Assembly: GCA_963821235.1 (NCBI GenBank)
Contig: CAWGCS010000001.1
Span: forward strand, 1,426,001 to 1,490,000
Source of the DNA: CTSoil-043 sp963821235
GTDB lineage: Bacteria > Chloroflexota > Limnocylindria > Limnocylindrales > CSP1-4
Direction of reading: 5' to 3'
Length of the DNA stretch: 64,000 nt
In this document: positions 15,834-24,483 of the stretch, in pieces
Position numbering within the stretch: the stretch's first letter is position 1
Layout: the number at the start of each line of letters is the position of its first letter
The notes under the pieces: generated by a model
Seen by the model: the letters and a program-made list of their open reading frames with translations, nothing else
Told to the model about the DNA's origin: nothing
The model's database searches: none
Translations under genes and position numbers: made by a program

Positions 15834-16889
15834 TCAGCGCAGGAGGAAGCCGGTCCCCAGCGGATCCGCCGGGTCGAGCACGAAGTGGCAGCGGCCGGCC
15901 AGGTGGGCGCTCCCCTCGACCTCGGTGACGATCGCCGGCCGCCCGGCGACCGTGGCCTCCCCGGTCACCCGACCGGCGAAGACGGAGTCCACGATGCTGC
16001 GGTGGCGGAGGGTCTCTCCCGTCCGCAGCCGGCCGGCCGCGTGCAGGAGGGCCAGGCGCGCGGAGGTGCCGCTGCCGCACGGGGAGCGGTCCACCTCCCC
16101 GTCGGCGAAGACGGTCACGTTGCGCTGGGTAAGGGCCGCCTCGTCGCCCGGGGCCGTCGGCTCCTCCTGCCACCAGATGATCCCGTAGATGCCGCGCAGC
16201 TCCGGCTCGTCGGGGTGGACGACGTCGAGGGCCGCCTCGAGCGCCGGGCGCAGCTGGCGCTGCAGGTCGATGAGCGCGGGCAGGCTGGCCCGGTCGACGG
16301 CGAGCCCGAGGGCGCGCACGTCGGCCGAGCCGTAGAAGGCGCCCCCGTAGCCGACGTCGACGCTCAGCGGTCCCAGGGACGTCGGCATGGTGACCCCGGT
16401 GGCGAGGACGAAGCTGGGCACGTTCGTGAAGCGGACGCTCTCCACCCGTCGCGCCGCGAGGTCGCAGCGGGCGACGCAGGCCAGGCGACCCGAGGGGACG
16501 TCCACGGTCACCTTCGTCTCCGTGGCCGTCATCGGCAGGACGCCGGTCTCCAGGGCCCAGGTCACCAGGGCGATCGTCCCGTGGCCGCAGGCCGTGGAGT
16601 AGCCCTCGTTGTGGAAGAAGACGACGCCCAGGTCGGCGCCCGCGTCGTTGGGCGGCACGACGTGGCAGCCGTACATGTCGGCGTGGCCGCGCGGCTCGTG
16701 GACCAGGAGGCGCCGGACGTGGTCCAGGTGGTCCCGGGCGAAGCGGCGGCGCTCCAGGATGGTCGACCCCTGGAGCGGGGGCGACCCGCCGACGATGATC
16801 CGGAACGGCTCGCCGCCGGTGTGGTAGTCGACGGTGTCGATCGCCAGCGGGCCGGGGTGGAGCGGGTCGGGCACCGGCGGCTCGCTCAT
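15834..16889 (-). CDS. Proline racemase/hydroxyproline epimerase family protein
   Basis: A 351-residue cofactor-independent epimerase-fold protein. Both catalytic thiols are present: Cys101 in NEGYSTACGHGTIAL and Cys271 in DGEVDRSPCGSGTSARLA. Two cysteines point to proline racemase or 4-hydroxyproline 2-epimerase rather than trans-3-hydroxyproline dehydratase, which has Thr in the second place. ATG 16889 overlaps the stop of the GNAT gene by four bases (ATGA). No downstream hydroxyproline-catabolic gene is adjacent, so the exact substrate stays open. Confidence 0.85.
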   Translation of the reverse strand: MSEPPVPDPLHPGPLAIDTVDYHTGGEPFRIIVGGSPPLQGSTILERRRFARDHLDHVRRLLVHEPRGHADMYGCHVVPPNDAGADLGVVFFHNEGYSTACGHGTIALVTWALETGVLPMTATETKVTVDVPSGRLACVARCDLAARRVESVRFTNVPSFVLATGVTMPTSLGPLSVDVGYGGAFYGSADVRALGLAVDRASLPALIDLQRQLRPALEAALDVVHPDEPELRGIYGIIWWQEEPTAPGDEAALTQRNVTVFADGEVDRSPCGSGTSARLALLHAAGRLRTGETLRHRSIVDSVFAGRVTGEATVAGRPAIVTEVEGSAHLAGRCHFVLDPADPLGTGFLLR

Positions 16890-17521
16890 CGGCCGCCGGC
16901 CTGCGCCTCGAGGCGGGCCCGCAGTCGATCTCGGACCGCCGGCCACTCCTCCTCGACGACGGCGTACCAGGCGGAGTCGCGGACCCTCCCGTCGGCCATG
17001 ATCATGTGGCGCCGGAAGATGCCCTCGAAGGTCACCCCGATCCCCGCCAGCGCACCGCGGGAGCGCTCGTTCCGGGCGTCGGTCTTCAGCTCCACGCGCA
17101 TCGCCCCCAGTCGCTCGAAGGCGTGCTCGAGGAGGAGCAGCTTGGCCTCGCTGTTGGCCCCCGTCCCCCGGGCCGCCGGCGTCAGCCACGTCCAGCCGAT
17201 CTCCAGGCGCCGGTGGGCAGCGGCGATCGCCAGGTAGCGAGTGCTGCCGAGGACCCGCCCCGTGGCGACGTCGACCGTCGCGAACGGCTGCTCGGTCCCC
17301 GCGTCCCGGGCCCGCAGCGCGTCGTCGAGCCAGGACCGCATGGCGGGCTCGCTCGTCAGCGGGCTGTGCATCCAGGCCCAGGTCGTCGGGTCGCTGCCGG
17401 CCGCGACGAGCCCCGCCAGGTGGGCGGCATCCAGCGGCTCCAGGCGCACCAGGCGGCCGGCAAGCGTCACGGGCACCACCCAGGGGGCGGCGGCGGGCGT
17501 TCGTCGCGGCGCGGACTCCAT
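16886..17521 (-). CDS. GNAT-family N-acetyltransferase (RimJ/RimL type)
   Basis: A 211-residue acetyltransferase with the RimJ/L layout: VTLAGRLVRLEPLDAAHLAGL, then VLGSTRYLAIAAAHRRLEIGWTWL, the acetyl-CoA binding RGTGANSEAKLLLLEHAFE and RVELKTDARNERSRGALAGIG. Minus-strand TAGACT (17528-17533) is 6 nt upstream of ATG 17521, so the gene is probably leaderless and begins a two-gene operon with the proline-racemase-like gene. It may modify an amino acid or a small amine; the target is unknown. Confidence 0.82.
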   Translation of the reverse strand: MESAPRRTPAAAPWVVPVTLAGRLVRLEPLDAAHLAGLVAAGSDPTTWAWMHSPLTSEPAMRSWLDDALRARDAGTEQPFATVDVATGRVLGSTRYLAIAAAHRRLEIGWTWLTPAARGTGANSEAKLLLLEHAFERLGAMRVELKTDARNERSRGALAGIGVTFEGIFRRHMIMADGRVRDSAWYAVVEEEWPAVRDRLRARLEAQAGGR

Positions 17522-17586
17522 TCCCGGAGTCTAGCGGCGGGGCTATCCTGCACGAATTCCCGTCCCGCGGTTCGCCCGAGGCTGCC

Positions 17587-19344
17587 GTGACCACGTTCGA
17601 CGAGCTGATCCACGCGTTCTTCGCGGATCTCTTCCGGGCCAGGCCCGTGCTGGCGACCTGGCTCGGCAACCACGACCACGACGGGAGCTGGCCCGACCGG
17701 ACCGAGGCCGGCTCGCGGGCCCTCGTGAGCCTCATCGACCGCTGGACCGAGGCCTTCGCCGCGCTCCCGGCGGGCGCGCTGACGGTCGACGAGGCGATCG
17801 ACCGCGACATCATCGTCGACGAGCTGGCGGCGATGCGGTTCGCGGAGACGGAGCTGCGGGCCGAGGCCTGGGACCCGCTCGCCTGGGTCTACCTGCTGGG
17901 CGAGGGCGTCCATCTCCTCCTGGCCCGAGAGTTCGCCCCGCTGGGCGTCCGGCTCGCCTCTGCGGCGGCCCGCATGGAGGGGATCCCGGCGCTCCTCGTG
18001 GCCGCCCGCGAGCGGCTCGTGGGCCTCCCCGGCCGCCCGGTCAGCAGGCTCCACGCCGAGGTAGCCCTGGCCCAGCTGCCGGGCATCGGGAAGCTCTGCC
18101 GGGAGGCCCTTTCGCTCGCCGCGTCTGCCGACGAGGAGGGCGAGCTGGCCCCCGTCCGGATCCACCTCGAGCCCGCCGTCGCCGCGGCCGAGGGCGCCCT
18201 GGAAGCCTTCGCGGCTCACCTTCGCGAGGTGGTCCTCCCCCGCGCCGAGGGCGAAGGTCGCCTGGGGTCGGAGCTCTTCGCCGCGAAGCTCCGCCACACC
18301 CTGCGGGTCGGGCTGTCACCGGACGAGCTCGAGGCACGGGCCCGCCGCGAGCTCGCGGCCGTCGGCGGCGAGATGGTCCGCCTGGCCCGCGCCCTGTGGC
18401 CCTCGCTCCGCCCGGGCGAGCCGGCGCCGCCGGAGAACGGCGCGGTCGTGCGCGCGGCCCTCGACGCGATCGCGGCGATCCATCGTCGCCCCGACGAGCT
18501 GTTGGGGTTCTGCCGCGACGAGCTCGGCCGGGTCGAGGCCTTCTGCCGCGAGAGCCGCCTCGTCGAGCTGCCCGCGGAGCCGCTGGCGATCGAGTGGACG
18601 CCGGTCTTCCTGCGGGCCGCCGGTGGGGCGATGGTCAGCTCGCCGGGACCGCTCGACCGCGGCCTGCGGAGCTACTTCTACGTGACCCCGCCGCCGGAGG
18701 ACTGGACGCCCGAACAGGTCGAGTCGGCCCTCCGCGAGGACAACGACCGGATGCTGCGGGTGATCGTGCTCCACGAGGCGGTGCCGGGCCACTACCTCCA
18801 GCTCGCCCATGCCAACCGGTCGTCCTCGCTGGTGCGGGCGGCCGCCTCGTCGGGGGTCTTCGCCGAGGGCTGGGCGGTCTACGTCACCCAGGTGCTGATG
18901 GACCTGGGCTACGGCGCCGACGACCCCGCGCTCCTCCTCGTCCACTGGAAGCTCTACCTGCGGGTGGTGGTCAACGCCCTCATCGACATCGGGATCCACG
19001 CCCGCGGGATGGCCGAGGAGGAGGCCGTCGGCCTGATGGTGGAGGGCGGCTTCCAGGAGCGGAGCGAGGCCGTCAAGAAGTACGAGCGGGCGCGCCTCAG
19101 CTCGACGCAGCTCAGCACGTACTTCGTGGGCTCGGTCGCCATGTGGGACCTCGAGGCGGAGCGCCGCCGGCGGCTCGCAGCGGCGAGCGGTGACCCGCGC
19201 GGCGCTGCCGCGGTACCGGAGCCGCGGATCGTCGGCGGGTTCGGCGAGACCCCCGGGTTCGACTACCGCGAGCACCTGGCGGCCGTCCTCGCCCACGGCA
19301 CGCCGCCGATCCCGGCCCTGCGCCGGATCCTGCTGGGGGAGTAG
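17587..19344 (+). CDS. DUF885-family metalloprotease-like protein
   Basis: A 585-residue DUF885 protein. The zinc-binding HEAVPGHYLQLAH (about residue 397) with downstream FAEGWAVYVTQ is the M3/M32-like HExxGH arrangement of this family. N-terminal WLGNHDHDGSW and central SYFYVTPPPEDWTPEQV are also typical. GTG 17587 follows GAGG at a normal distance. No signal peptide, so it probably acts as a cytoplasmic peptidase or carboxypeptidase; substrate not known. Confidence 0.85.
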   Translation: MTTFDELIHAFFADLFRARPVLATWLGNHDHDGSWPDRTEAGSRALVSLIDRWTEAFAALPAGALTVDEAIDRDIIVDELAAMRFAETELRAEAWDPLAWVYLLGEGVHLLLAREFAPLGVRLASAAARMEGIPALLVAARERLVGLPGRPVSRLHAEVALAQLPGIGKLCREALSLAASADEEGELAPVRIHLEPAVAAAEGALEAFAAHLREVVLPRAEGEGRLGSELFAAKLRHTLRVGLSPDELEARARRELAAVGGEMVRLARALWPSLRPGEPAPPENGAVVRAALDAIAAIHRRPDELLGFCRDELGRVEAFCRESRLVELPAEPLAIEWTPVFLRAAGGAMVSSPGPLDRGLRSYFYVTPPPEDWTPEQVESALREDNDRMLRVIVLHEAVPGHYLQLAHANRSSSLVRAAASSGVFAEGWAVYVTQVLMDLGYGADDPALLLVHWKLYLRVVVNALIDIGIHARGMAEEEAVGLMVEGGFQERSEAVKKYERARLSSTQLSTYFVGSVAMWDLEAERRRRLAAASGDPRGAAAVPEPRIVGGFGETPGFDYREHLAAVLAHGTPPIPALRRILLGE

Positions 19345-19382
19345 GACGCCGTCGCCGCCGGCCCGGACCTCGCCGGGCGGCC

Positions 19383-20465
19383 TCAGCCCTGGGACGCCTC
19401 GCGGGCGCGGGTGGCCCGCACCCGCTCGATCGCCAGGCGCAGCAGCTCCAGGCCGGCCGGATCGAGGTCGTAGGTCCACTCGCGGATCCGCTCGGGCCGG
19501 CCGAAGCGAGGGGCCAGGCCGATCTCGAGTGCCTCGCGCGTGAGGAGCAGGAGGTCGGCCTCGCGGTCGACCTGGGCCAGCGTCGCCTCGTCGCCGGCGA
19601 CGGCCTCGATGAGGCGCGTCTCCCGGCCCGACGTGGCCAGCCACTCGACCATGTTGGCCGTGCTGCGGGTCGACGAGCAGACCATTCCGATCGTGCTGCC
19701 GGGCGGCAGCGCCCCGATCTCCTCGAGCAGCTCGGCGTACGACGGCGCGGCCATCAGGGCCACGACCGGCGCCCGGCCGGCGACGAGGGCGATCGTCTCG
19801 TCGGCGTGGAAGGTGGAGGTGGCGACGAGGTCGTAGTGGTGGCGCTCCAGGCGCTCCACGACGGTGTCGATGAGGGCGCCGTCGGCCTCGGCCAGGCCCT
19901 CGAAGGTCGTGCTGATCCGCTCCGCCGCCCGGCGGGCGTCGGCGGCGGTGCACTCGACGAAGAGGATGTTGACGCGGGGTCCGGGGCGCCGCCGCTCCGT
20001 CGCCACCGCGTAGACGGCGGCCGCGACCTCGTCGGCAGAGTAGCCGGCCCTGGCGGCCGTCCGCAGCAGCTCGGCCACCAGCCCGTCGAGGGCGCCGGTC
20101 GTCCGGCGGACCGGCGGGCGGGCCGCGACGCGTGTCCCGGCGCCCTGCCGGCTGACGACGTAGCCAGCCTCCGCGAGCCGCCGGTAGACGGCTCGGACCG
20201 TGTTCGGGTTGACGCGCAGGACCCCGCCCAGCTCGCGGACGGTGGGCAGGCGGGCGCCCGCGTGGAGACGCCCGGTGTCGATCTGGTAGGCGAGCTGCCA
20301 GTAGAGCTGGGTGGAGATGGGGACGTCGGAGTCGCGGGCGATGTCGAGGTTGCCGGCCCCGTGCCGGACGCGGGCGGCTCCCGGGCCCGCCTCGGCCAGG
20401 GCCGGATCCACTCGGGCCTTGGTCGGATCGGCCCCCGCGGTTCGGGACGTCTCGCCCGTTGACAT
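19383..20465 (-). CDS. GntR regulator with unusual C-terminal sensor domain
   Basis: A 360-residue regulator. Residues 48-114 form a GntR winged helix (PISTQLYWQLAYQIDTGRL, LPTVRELGGVLRVNPNTVRAVYRRLAEAGYV). The C-terminal 240 residues (VNILFVECTAADARRAAERI, TSTFHADETIALVAGRAPVVALMAAPSY, GSTIGMVCSSTRSTANMVEWL) are neither UTRA, FadR nor aminotransferase-like. They look like a two-lobed periplasmic-binding or Asp/Glu-racemase-type fold. ATG 20465 was preferred to TTG 20480. A near-perfect palindrome overlaps its promoter, suggesting autoregulation and control of the divergent 43-residue peptide. Confidence 0.8.
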   Translation of the reverse strand: MSTGETSRTAGADPTKARVDPALAEAGPGAARVRHGAGNLDIARDSDVPISTQLYWQLAYQIDTGRLHAGARLPTVRELGGVLRVNPNTVRAVYRRLAEAGYVVSRQGAGTRVAARPPVRRTTGALDGLVAELLRTAARAGYSADEVAAAVYAVATERRRPGPRVNILFVECTAADARRAAERISTTFEGLAEADGALIDTVVERLERHHYDLVATSTFHADETIALVAGRAPVVALMAAPSYAELLEEIGALPPGSTIGMVCSSTRSTANMVEWLATSGRETRLIEAVAGDEATLAQVDREADLLLLTREALEIGLAPRFGRPERIREWTYDLDPAGLELLRLAIERVRATRAREASQG

Positions 20466-20471
20466 ACCCCA

Positions 20472-20507
20472 ATAGTCCAACTAGGATTCGCTTGACCTAC
20501 TTGACTA
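20472..20507. promoter_or_regulatory. GntR operator palindrome
   Basis: TAGTCCAACTAGG (20473-20485), 10 bp of spacer, then CCTACTTGACTA (20496-20507) form a long inverted repeat with one mismatch and one extra base. The minus-strand -10-like GACTAT (20472-20477) lies inside the left arm, 6 nt before the GntR start at 20465. The region is visibly more AT-rich than its surroundings. Binding by the adjacent GntR protein is inferred. Confidence 0.6.
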
Positions 20508-20568
20508 TATCAACGCATCCGGATCGCAACTCCTGCGCCGGATCGCAACCTACGAAGGCTCGGACCCG

Positions 20569-20700
20569 ATGGAAACCCTCGTCATCCTCCTGATCGCCCT
20601 CTTCGGGCTCGCCGCGTTCGATGCGCTTGCGGCCGAGCTCGGCGTCGACTCCCGACCTCGGACCGACGACACGCACGCGCCGCTCTACGGCGCCTCCTGA
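20569..20700 (+). CDS. 43-residue membrane peptide
   Basis: ATG 20569 to TGA 20700 encodes a single hydrophobic helix (METLVILLIALFGLAAFDAL) followed by AAELGVDSRPRTDD and a short tail. The FD-x-LA-x(2)-xGVDSR end resembles tiny conserved membrane proteins I associate with Chloroflexota, although this cannot be verified here. It is divergent from the GntR gene across the palindrome, so it may be under its control. No strong ribosome-binding site. Confidence 0.5.
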   Translation: METLVILLIALFGLAAFDALAAELGVDSRPRTDDTHAPLYGAS

Positions 20701-20784
20701 CATCCGGCCCGATCGGGCCCACCATACACGCTCGGTGAGGCTACGCCCCTCTCCCCCTCCTCCCTCCAGCCGAACCGAGCAGAG

Positions 20785-20817
20785 CGACGAACCGCCGGCC
20801 GCGCCGGCGGTTCGTCG
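20785..20817. terminator. Bidirectional hairpin terminator
   Basis: A perfect 15-bp stem (20785-20799 with 20803-20817) and 3-nt loop, followed by GTTTCC on the plus strand. It lies between the converging 43-residue peptide gene and the DUF3536 gene, so it can end both transcripts. Confidence 0.75.
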
Positions 20818-20832
20818 TTTCCCCGCGTCGCG

Positions 20833-22251
20833 TCATCCGGGCGGCTGGGCCACCTCGGCCAGCGCCTCCCGGTAGATCGCCACCCCGTCGATCCCGCGAG
20901 CCGGCGAGACGAGGAGCGCCAGGTCCTCGACGAGGCGCCGCTCCAGGCGCGTGCCGGCCAGGCCGTCCACGACGCGGGCGGCCCGGGCCGCGGCCCGCAG
21001 CGCCTGCTTCGTCTCCGGGCGCGAGGGGTCCTCCCAGTACCAGCCGTCGCTCGCGAACATCGCCAGCCGCCAGCGCTGGGCGTCCATGAGCGCCTCGAGC
21101 TCGCGCCGGCCAGCGACCCGCGCCGCGTCGCCCAGGAGGCGTGCCGAGAACGCCTGGGGCGTCTCGAGCCCGAGGATGACGTCGACATAGGCGTCCCGGG
21201 CGGCCCACGCGTCGAGCTCCGCCGCCAGCTCCCTGGCCCGGACCTCGGTCATCGCGTCGATCGCCCCGGCCAGCCGGTCCAGGGCCACCCGCAGCGGCTG
21301 CTTCCAGCGCCCATCGGCGGTGCAGGGGCACTCGGCGCTCCAGCGCAGCACCCCGTGGTGGCAGCTCCAGGAGGTGCGATCGGCGACCCGGGTGCGGGGC
21401 AGCGAGTCGGGGTCCTCCTCGGCGAGCGCCTTGGCGAGGGGAACCACGTCGAAGCCGCGATCGACCGCGGGGTCGACCAGCCGCTGGAGGAAGAGGTCGC
21501 GGAACGGCTGGTGATGGCCGTAGAGCTCGCCGTCGGTCGCCACGAGGACGAGGGGCGAGCCGTCGAGGCGACCCGACGAGCCCTCGCGGTGGAGCGGGCT
21601 GGAGCTTCGCGGCAGGATCCATTCCCGGGCGAACCGATCGGCGTCGGCGGTCACGTCGGGCTGGAAGGAGACCGCGGCCGAGACGGACGCGTCGTAGAAG
21701 GCGACGACCAGCGAGCGCCCGCCCCCCAGGTCGACCCGATGGGGCCGCCGCTCCTCGATCCCGTGGGTGGCGGCCTGCCAGGGCGCCAGGATGGTGGCCC
21801 GGATCCCCTCTTCCGCGAGGGTCCGCAGGACGGCCTCGTCGACGGCCGTCTCCGGCAGCCAGAAGCAGGCGGCCCGACGACCGAAGTGCACCTCGTGGGC
21901 GCGGAGCCCCCAGCGGATCTCCGTGCGGCGGTCGCGCGCCGTGGCGAGCGGGAGGATGGTGTGATGGAAGCCCTGGGCGAAGGCGTTGTCGGCGCGGCCG
22001 GCGGCCGCGATCCGGGCCATCGTCTCCGGATCCTCGGCAGCGAGGGAGATCGCGAGGGTCGGCCCGACGTTGAAGGAGATGCGCTCGAAGTTGCCGCGCT
22101 CCGCGTTCGGCCGGTAGCACTCCGCGTCGATGCGGGCGGTCCAGCTCGCGTACGGCGCCGCCGTTGGGTCGGGGCGGGGCGGCCCGCCGAACGGGTCGCG
22201 GCGCTCGGGCTGGTAGAAGTGGGCGTGGACGGCAAGGCGGCCGCGAGTCAT
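20833..22251 (-). CDS. GH57/DUF3536 glycoside hydrolase-like protein
   Basis: A 472-residue protein: a GH57-type N-terminal barrel (LAVHAHFYQPERRDPFGG, YRPNAERGNFERISFNVGPT, ACFWLPETAVDEAVLRTLAEEGI) and a C-terminal DUF3536 helical region (SWSCHHGVLRW, GLETPQAFSARLLGDA). GH57 enzymes act on alpha-glucans, and DUF3536 partners are common beside glycogen genes. ATG 22251 follows the GH57 glucanotransferase stop by 7 bp, so the two are co-translated. The glutamate in WLPETA is the likely nucleophile position; whether the protein is catalytically active is unknown. Confidence 0.85.
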   Translation of the reverse strand: MTRGRLAVHAHFYQPERRDPFGGPPRPDPTAAPYASWTARIDAECYRPNAERGNFERISFNVGPTLAISLAAEDPETMARIAAAGRADNAFAQGFHHTILPLATARDRRTEIRWGLRAHEVHFGRRAACFWLPETAVDEAVLRTLAEEGIRATILAPWQAATHGIEERRPHRVDLGGGRSLVVAFYDASVSAAVSFQPDVTADADRFAREWILPRSSSPLHREGSSGRLDGSPLVLVATDGELYGHHQPFRDLFLQRLVDPAVDRGFDVVPLAKALAEEDPDSLPRTRVADRTSWSCHHGVLRWSAECPCTADGRWKQPLRVALDRLAGAIDAMTEVRARELAAELDAWAARDAYVDVILGLETPQAFSARLLGDAARVAGRRELEALMDAQRWRLAMFASDGWYWEDPSRPETKQALRAAARAARVVDGLAGTRLERRLVEDLALLVSPARGIDGVAIYREALAEVAQPPG

Positions 22252-22258
22252 CGCGGCG

Positions 22259-24448
22259 TCAGAGCCCCTCCTCGACGGCACGGTCGCGCGTCGTCGTGAC
22301 CGCGTGCTCGACCCGCACGGTCGTCGCGGCACCGGCGGCGAGGGCAAGGGGCCAGGAGAGGACCAGGGCGGAGCCCTGGTAGACGCGCTCGAAGCCCGCC
22401 TCGGAGTTGGAGATCGTGTCGATCGAGCTGATCCACGTCTCCGCCGCCGGCTCCACCCGGGTGGTCAGCTCGAGGCCGATGTACTCGTTGCCGGAGCGAA
22501 GCTCCGTGAGCGAGGCGCGGCTGCCGGCGCCGTCGTGGGAGATCCGCTCCCCGTCGATCACGTAGTAGGCGGCCGGGTTGCCGCCCCCGCCGAGCATCGT
22601 CGTCGCCCACTCCACGGCGAGGGTGGCCTCCAGGGGGCCAGCGCCGCGGTTCTCCACGCGGACTTCCACGGCCAGCGTCGGCGTCCGCCGGTCGCCGCCG
22701 GCCGCGATCGTCTTGTGGACCCGGATGGGGAGGGCGCCCGCCGGCGTGCGGGCCAGGCCGTCGCGGACGAGCCGCACCCAGCCCGCCCCATCGTCGGTCC
22801 CGGTTGCCTCGACCCGGAACGGCCCGGCCACGAAGTCCCCGTACTCGGTGGCGTCGGCCCGGGCAAAGGCTCCCGGCGTCGTGCCCGGGGCGAAGAGATG
22901 GACGAGGCCGGAGCGGCGCTCGTAGTCGTCGTAGTGAAGGCGCCCGGCGAGGCCGGGCTCCTTCGTGCTGACCATCTCGTGGATGGACCCGACGCCACCG
23001 CTCTCGGCCGGCGCCACGTCGCCCCGCTCGGCGACCTTCCGCTCGTGGACGAGGAGGACCTCGTGGGCAGCCTCGGGCCGGCGCCGCATGACCGCGGCCA
23101 GGGCATGGCGCACCGCCCGCACGTCCCAGGCGCCGATCCCCGCCCCTTCCGACGGCTTGACGGCGACGACCTGGCCGTCGGTGGCGAGGACCACCTCGGG
23201 CACCCCGTCGAGGTCGACGTCCTCCACCCGAACGCCGTCGTCGGCCTGCCCCACGGCCCGGGCCGCGCGGTCCGCGGCATCCTCGGCCGCGATGAGGTGC
23301 TCGTACGTGGCCAGGCGCATGTGGGCGATGTAGATGCCGCCGAAGAGGCCGTGCCAGTAGCAGTCGTTGGACTGGCCCTGGTAGAGGTGGTCGAGGGCGG
23401 CCGTCCTGGCGGGGCCGTCGGTCATCGCCTCGACCTTGGCGGAGGTGCGGAGCATCTGCTTGTGGAGGTCGTTGATCTCGCGGTACTTCACCTGGAAGTT
23501 GCGCCAGAAGCCGCCCCGCAGGTAGCGGTACTCGGGGGCGCCGGTCTCCTCGGCGTGGTGGAGGAGCCCGGCGAAGCTCCGGCTCTCGTCCGCGGGCAGG
23601 GCCCACTCGCCCATCTCGGCGTACGACGCGGTGGGGAGGTAGACCCGGCCGACCGGCGGGTTGGCCGCGAGCCAGTCCGACGGGGTCACCGTCGTCAGCC
23701 AGGAGGCGTTCGCCTCCAGGGCGTCGAAGAAGCGGTCGACCCAGCGCGTGGCGCCCCAGCAGTGCTCCCAGGTCGTCGGCCAGGAGCCGAACTTCTCGCC
23801 GTCGTCGCCCATCGTGCCGACCCGCTCGCCGGCCTCCGTGGCGTGGTCCCGGAGATAGCCGATGACGTCCTCGACCTGGCCGAACGGGATCCGGTAGCGG
23901 AGCCCCTTCTCGGTGCCGAAGACGGTCAGGAGGCGACCCTGGTCGTCGGTCGTGTAAGGGCCCCAGTGACGCTCCTCGGGGATCGCGGCGGCCCGGAAGT
24001 GGTTGTCGTCGACGATGGTCCAGACGTAGCCGGCGCTGGCCAGCGAGGTCGGCAGGTCCGGCTCCCAGACGCGCTCGGCCAGCCAGGCGCCGCGCGGCCG
24101 GCGCCCGGCGATCCGCTCGACCTCGGTCGCCATCCGCTCCAGCTGGCCGACCCGGTCGCGCTCCGGCAGCGAGGCGAGGACCGGCTCGTAGTAGCCGCCG
24201 CCGAGGAGCTCCACCTGGCCCCGGGCCACGAGGGCTCCGAGGCGCTCCAGGAACGCGGGGCGCTCCGCGCGGAGCCAGTCGAGGAGGGGACCCGTGTAGT
24301 GGAGGGCGACCCGGACGCCCGGATGCCGCTCCAGCGCGTCCACCATCGGCCGGTAGGCCCGGTCGAAGACGTCTCCGAAGACCCACCCGAAGTTGCCGAC
24401 CGGCTGGTGGTTGTGGATCGCGAGGGCGAGCGAGATGCGCGGGGCCAC
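22259..24448 (-). CDS. GH57 4-alpha-glucanotransferase/alpha-amylase
   Basis: A 729-residue GH57 enzyme with DUF1925/DUF1926-type C-terminal beta domains. Catalytic features match the Thermococcus litoralis enzyme: HNHQPVGNFGWVF at the N-terminus, nucleophile Glu125 in GAWLAERVWEP and the acid/base aspartate in GTMGDDGEKFGSWP (about 215-216). It transfers alpha-1,4-glucan chains, remodelling glycogen or maltodextrins in the cytoplasm. GTG 24448 has a strong GGGAGGT upstream. It is 35 bp downstream of the phosphorylase gene, in one operon with it. Confidence 0.9.
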   Translation of the reverse strand: MAPRISLALAIHNHQPVGNFGWVFGDVFDRAYRPMVDALERHPGVRVALHYTGPLLDWLRAERPAFLERLGALVARGQVELLGGGYYEPVLASLPERDRVGQLERMATEVERIAGRRPRGAWLAERVWEPDLPTSLASAGYVWTIVDDNHFRAAAIPEERHWGPYTTDDQGRLLTVFGTEKGLRYRIPFGQVEDVIGYLRDHATEAGERVGTMGDDGEKFGSWPTTWEHCWGATRWVDRFFDALEANASWLTTVTPSDWLAANPPVGRVYLPTASYAEMGEWALPADESRSFAGLLHHAEETGAPEYRYLRGGFWRNFQVKYREINDLHKQMLRTSAKVEAMTDGPARTAALDHLYQGQSNDCYWHGLFGGIYIAHMRLATYEHLIAAEDAADRAARAVGQADDGVRVEDVDLDGVPEVVLATDGQVVAVKPSEGAGIGAWDVRAVRHALAAVMRRRPEAAHEVLLVHERKVAERGDVAPAESGGVGSIHEMVSTKEPGLAGRLHYDDYERRSGLVHLFAPGTTPGAFARADATEYGDFVAGPFRVEATGTDDGAGWVRLVRDGLARTPAGALPIRVHKTIAAGGDRRTPTLAVEVRVENRGAGPLEATLAVEWATTMLGGGGNPAAYYVIDGERISHDGAGSRASLTELRSGNEYIGLELTTRVEPAAETWISSIDTISNSEAGFERVYQGSALVLSWPLALAAGAATTVRVEHAVTTTRDRAVEEGL

Positions 24449-24483
24449 GGGACCTCCCTCGGGTGGTGGGCGAGGCGGCCGCC

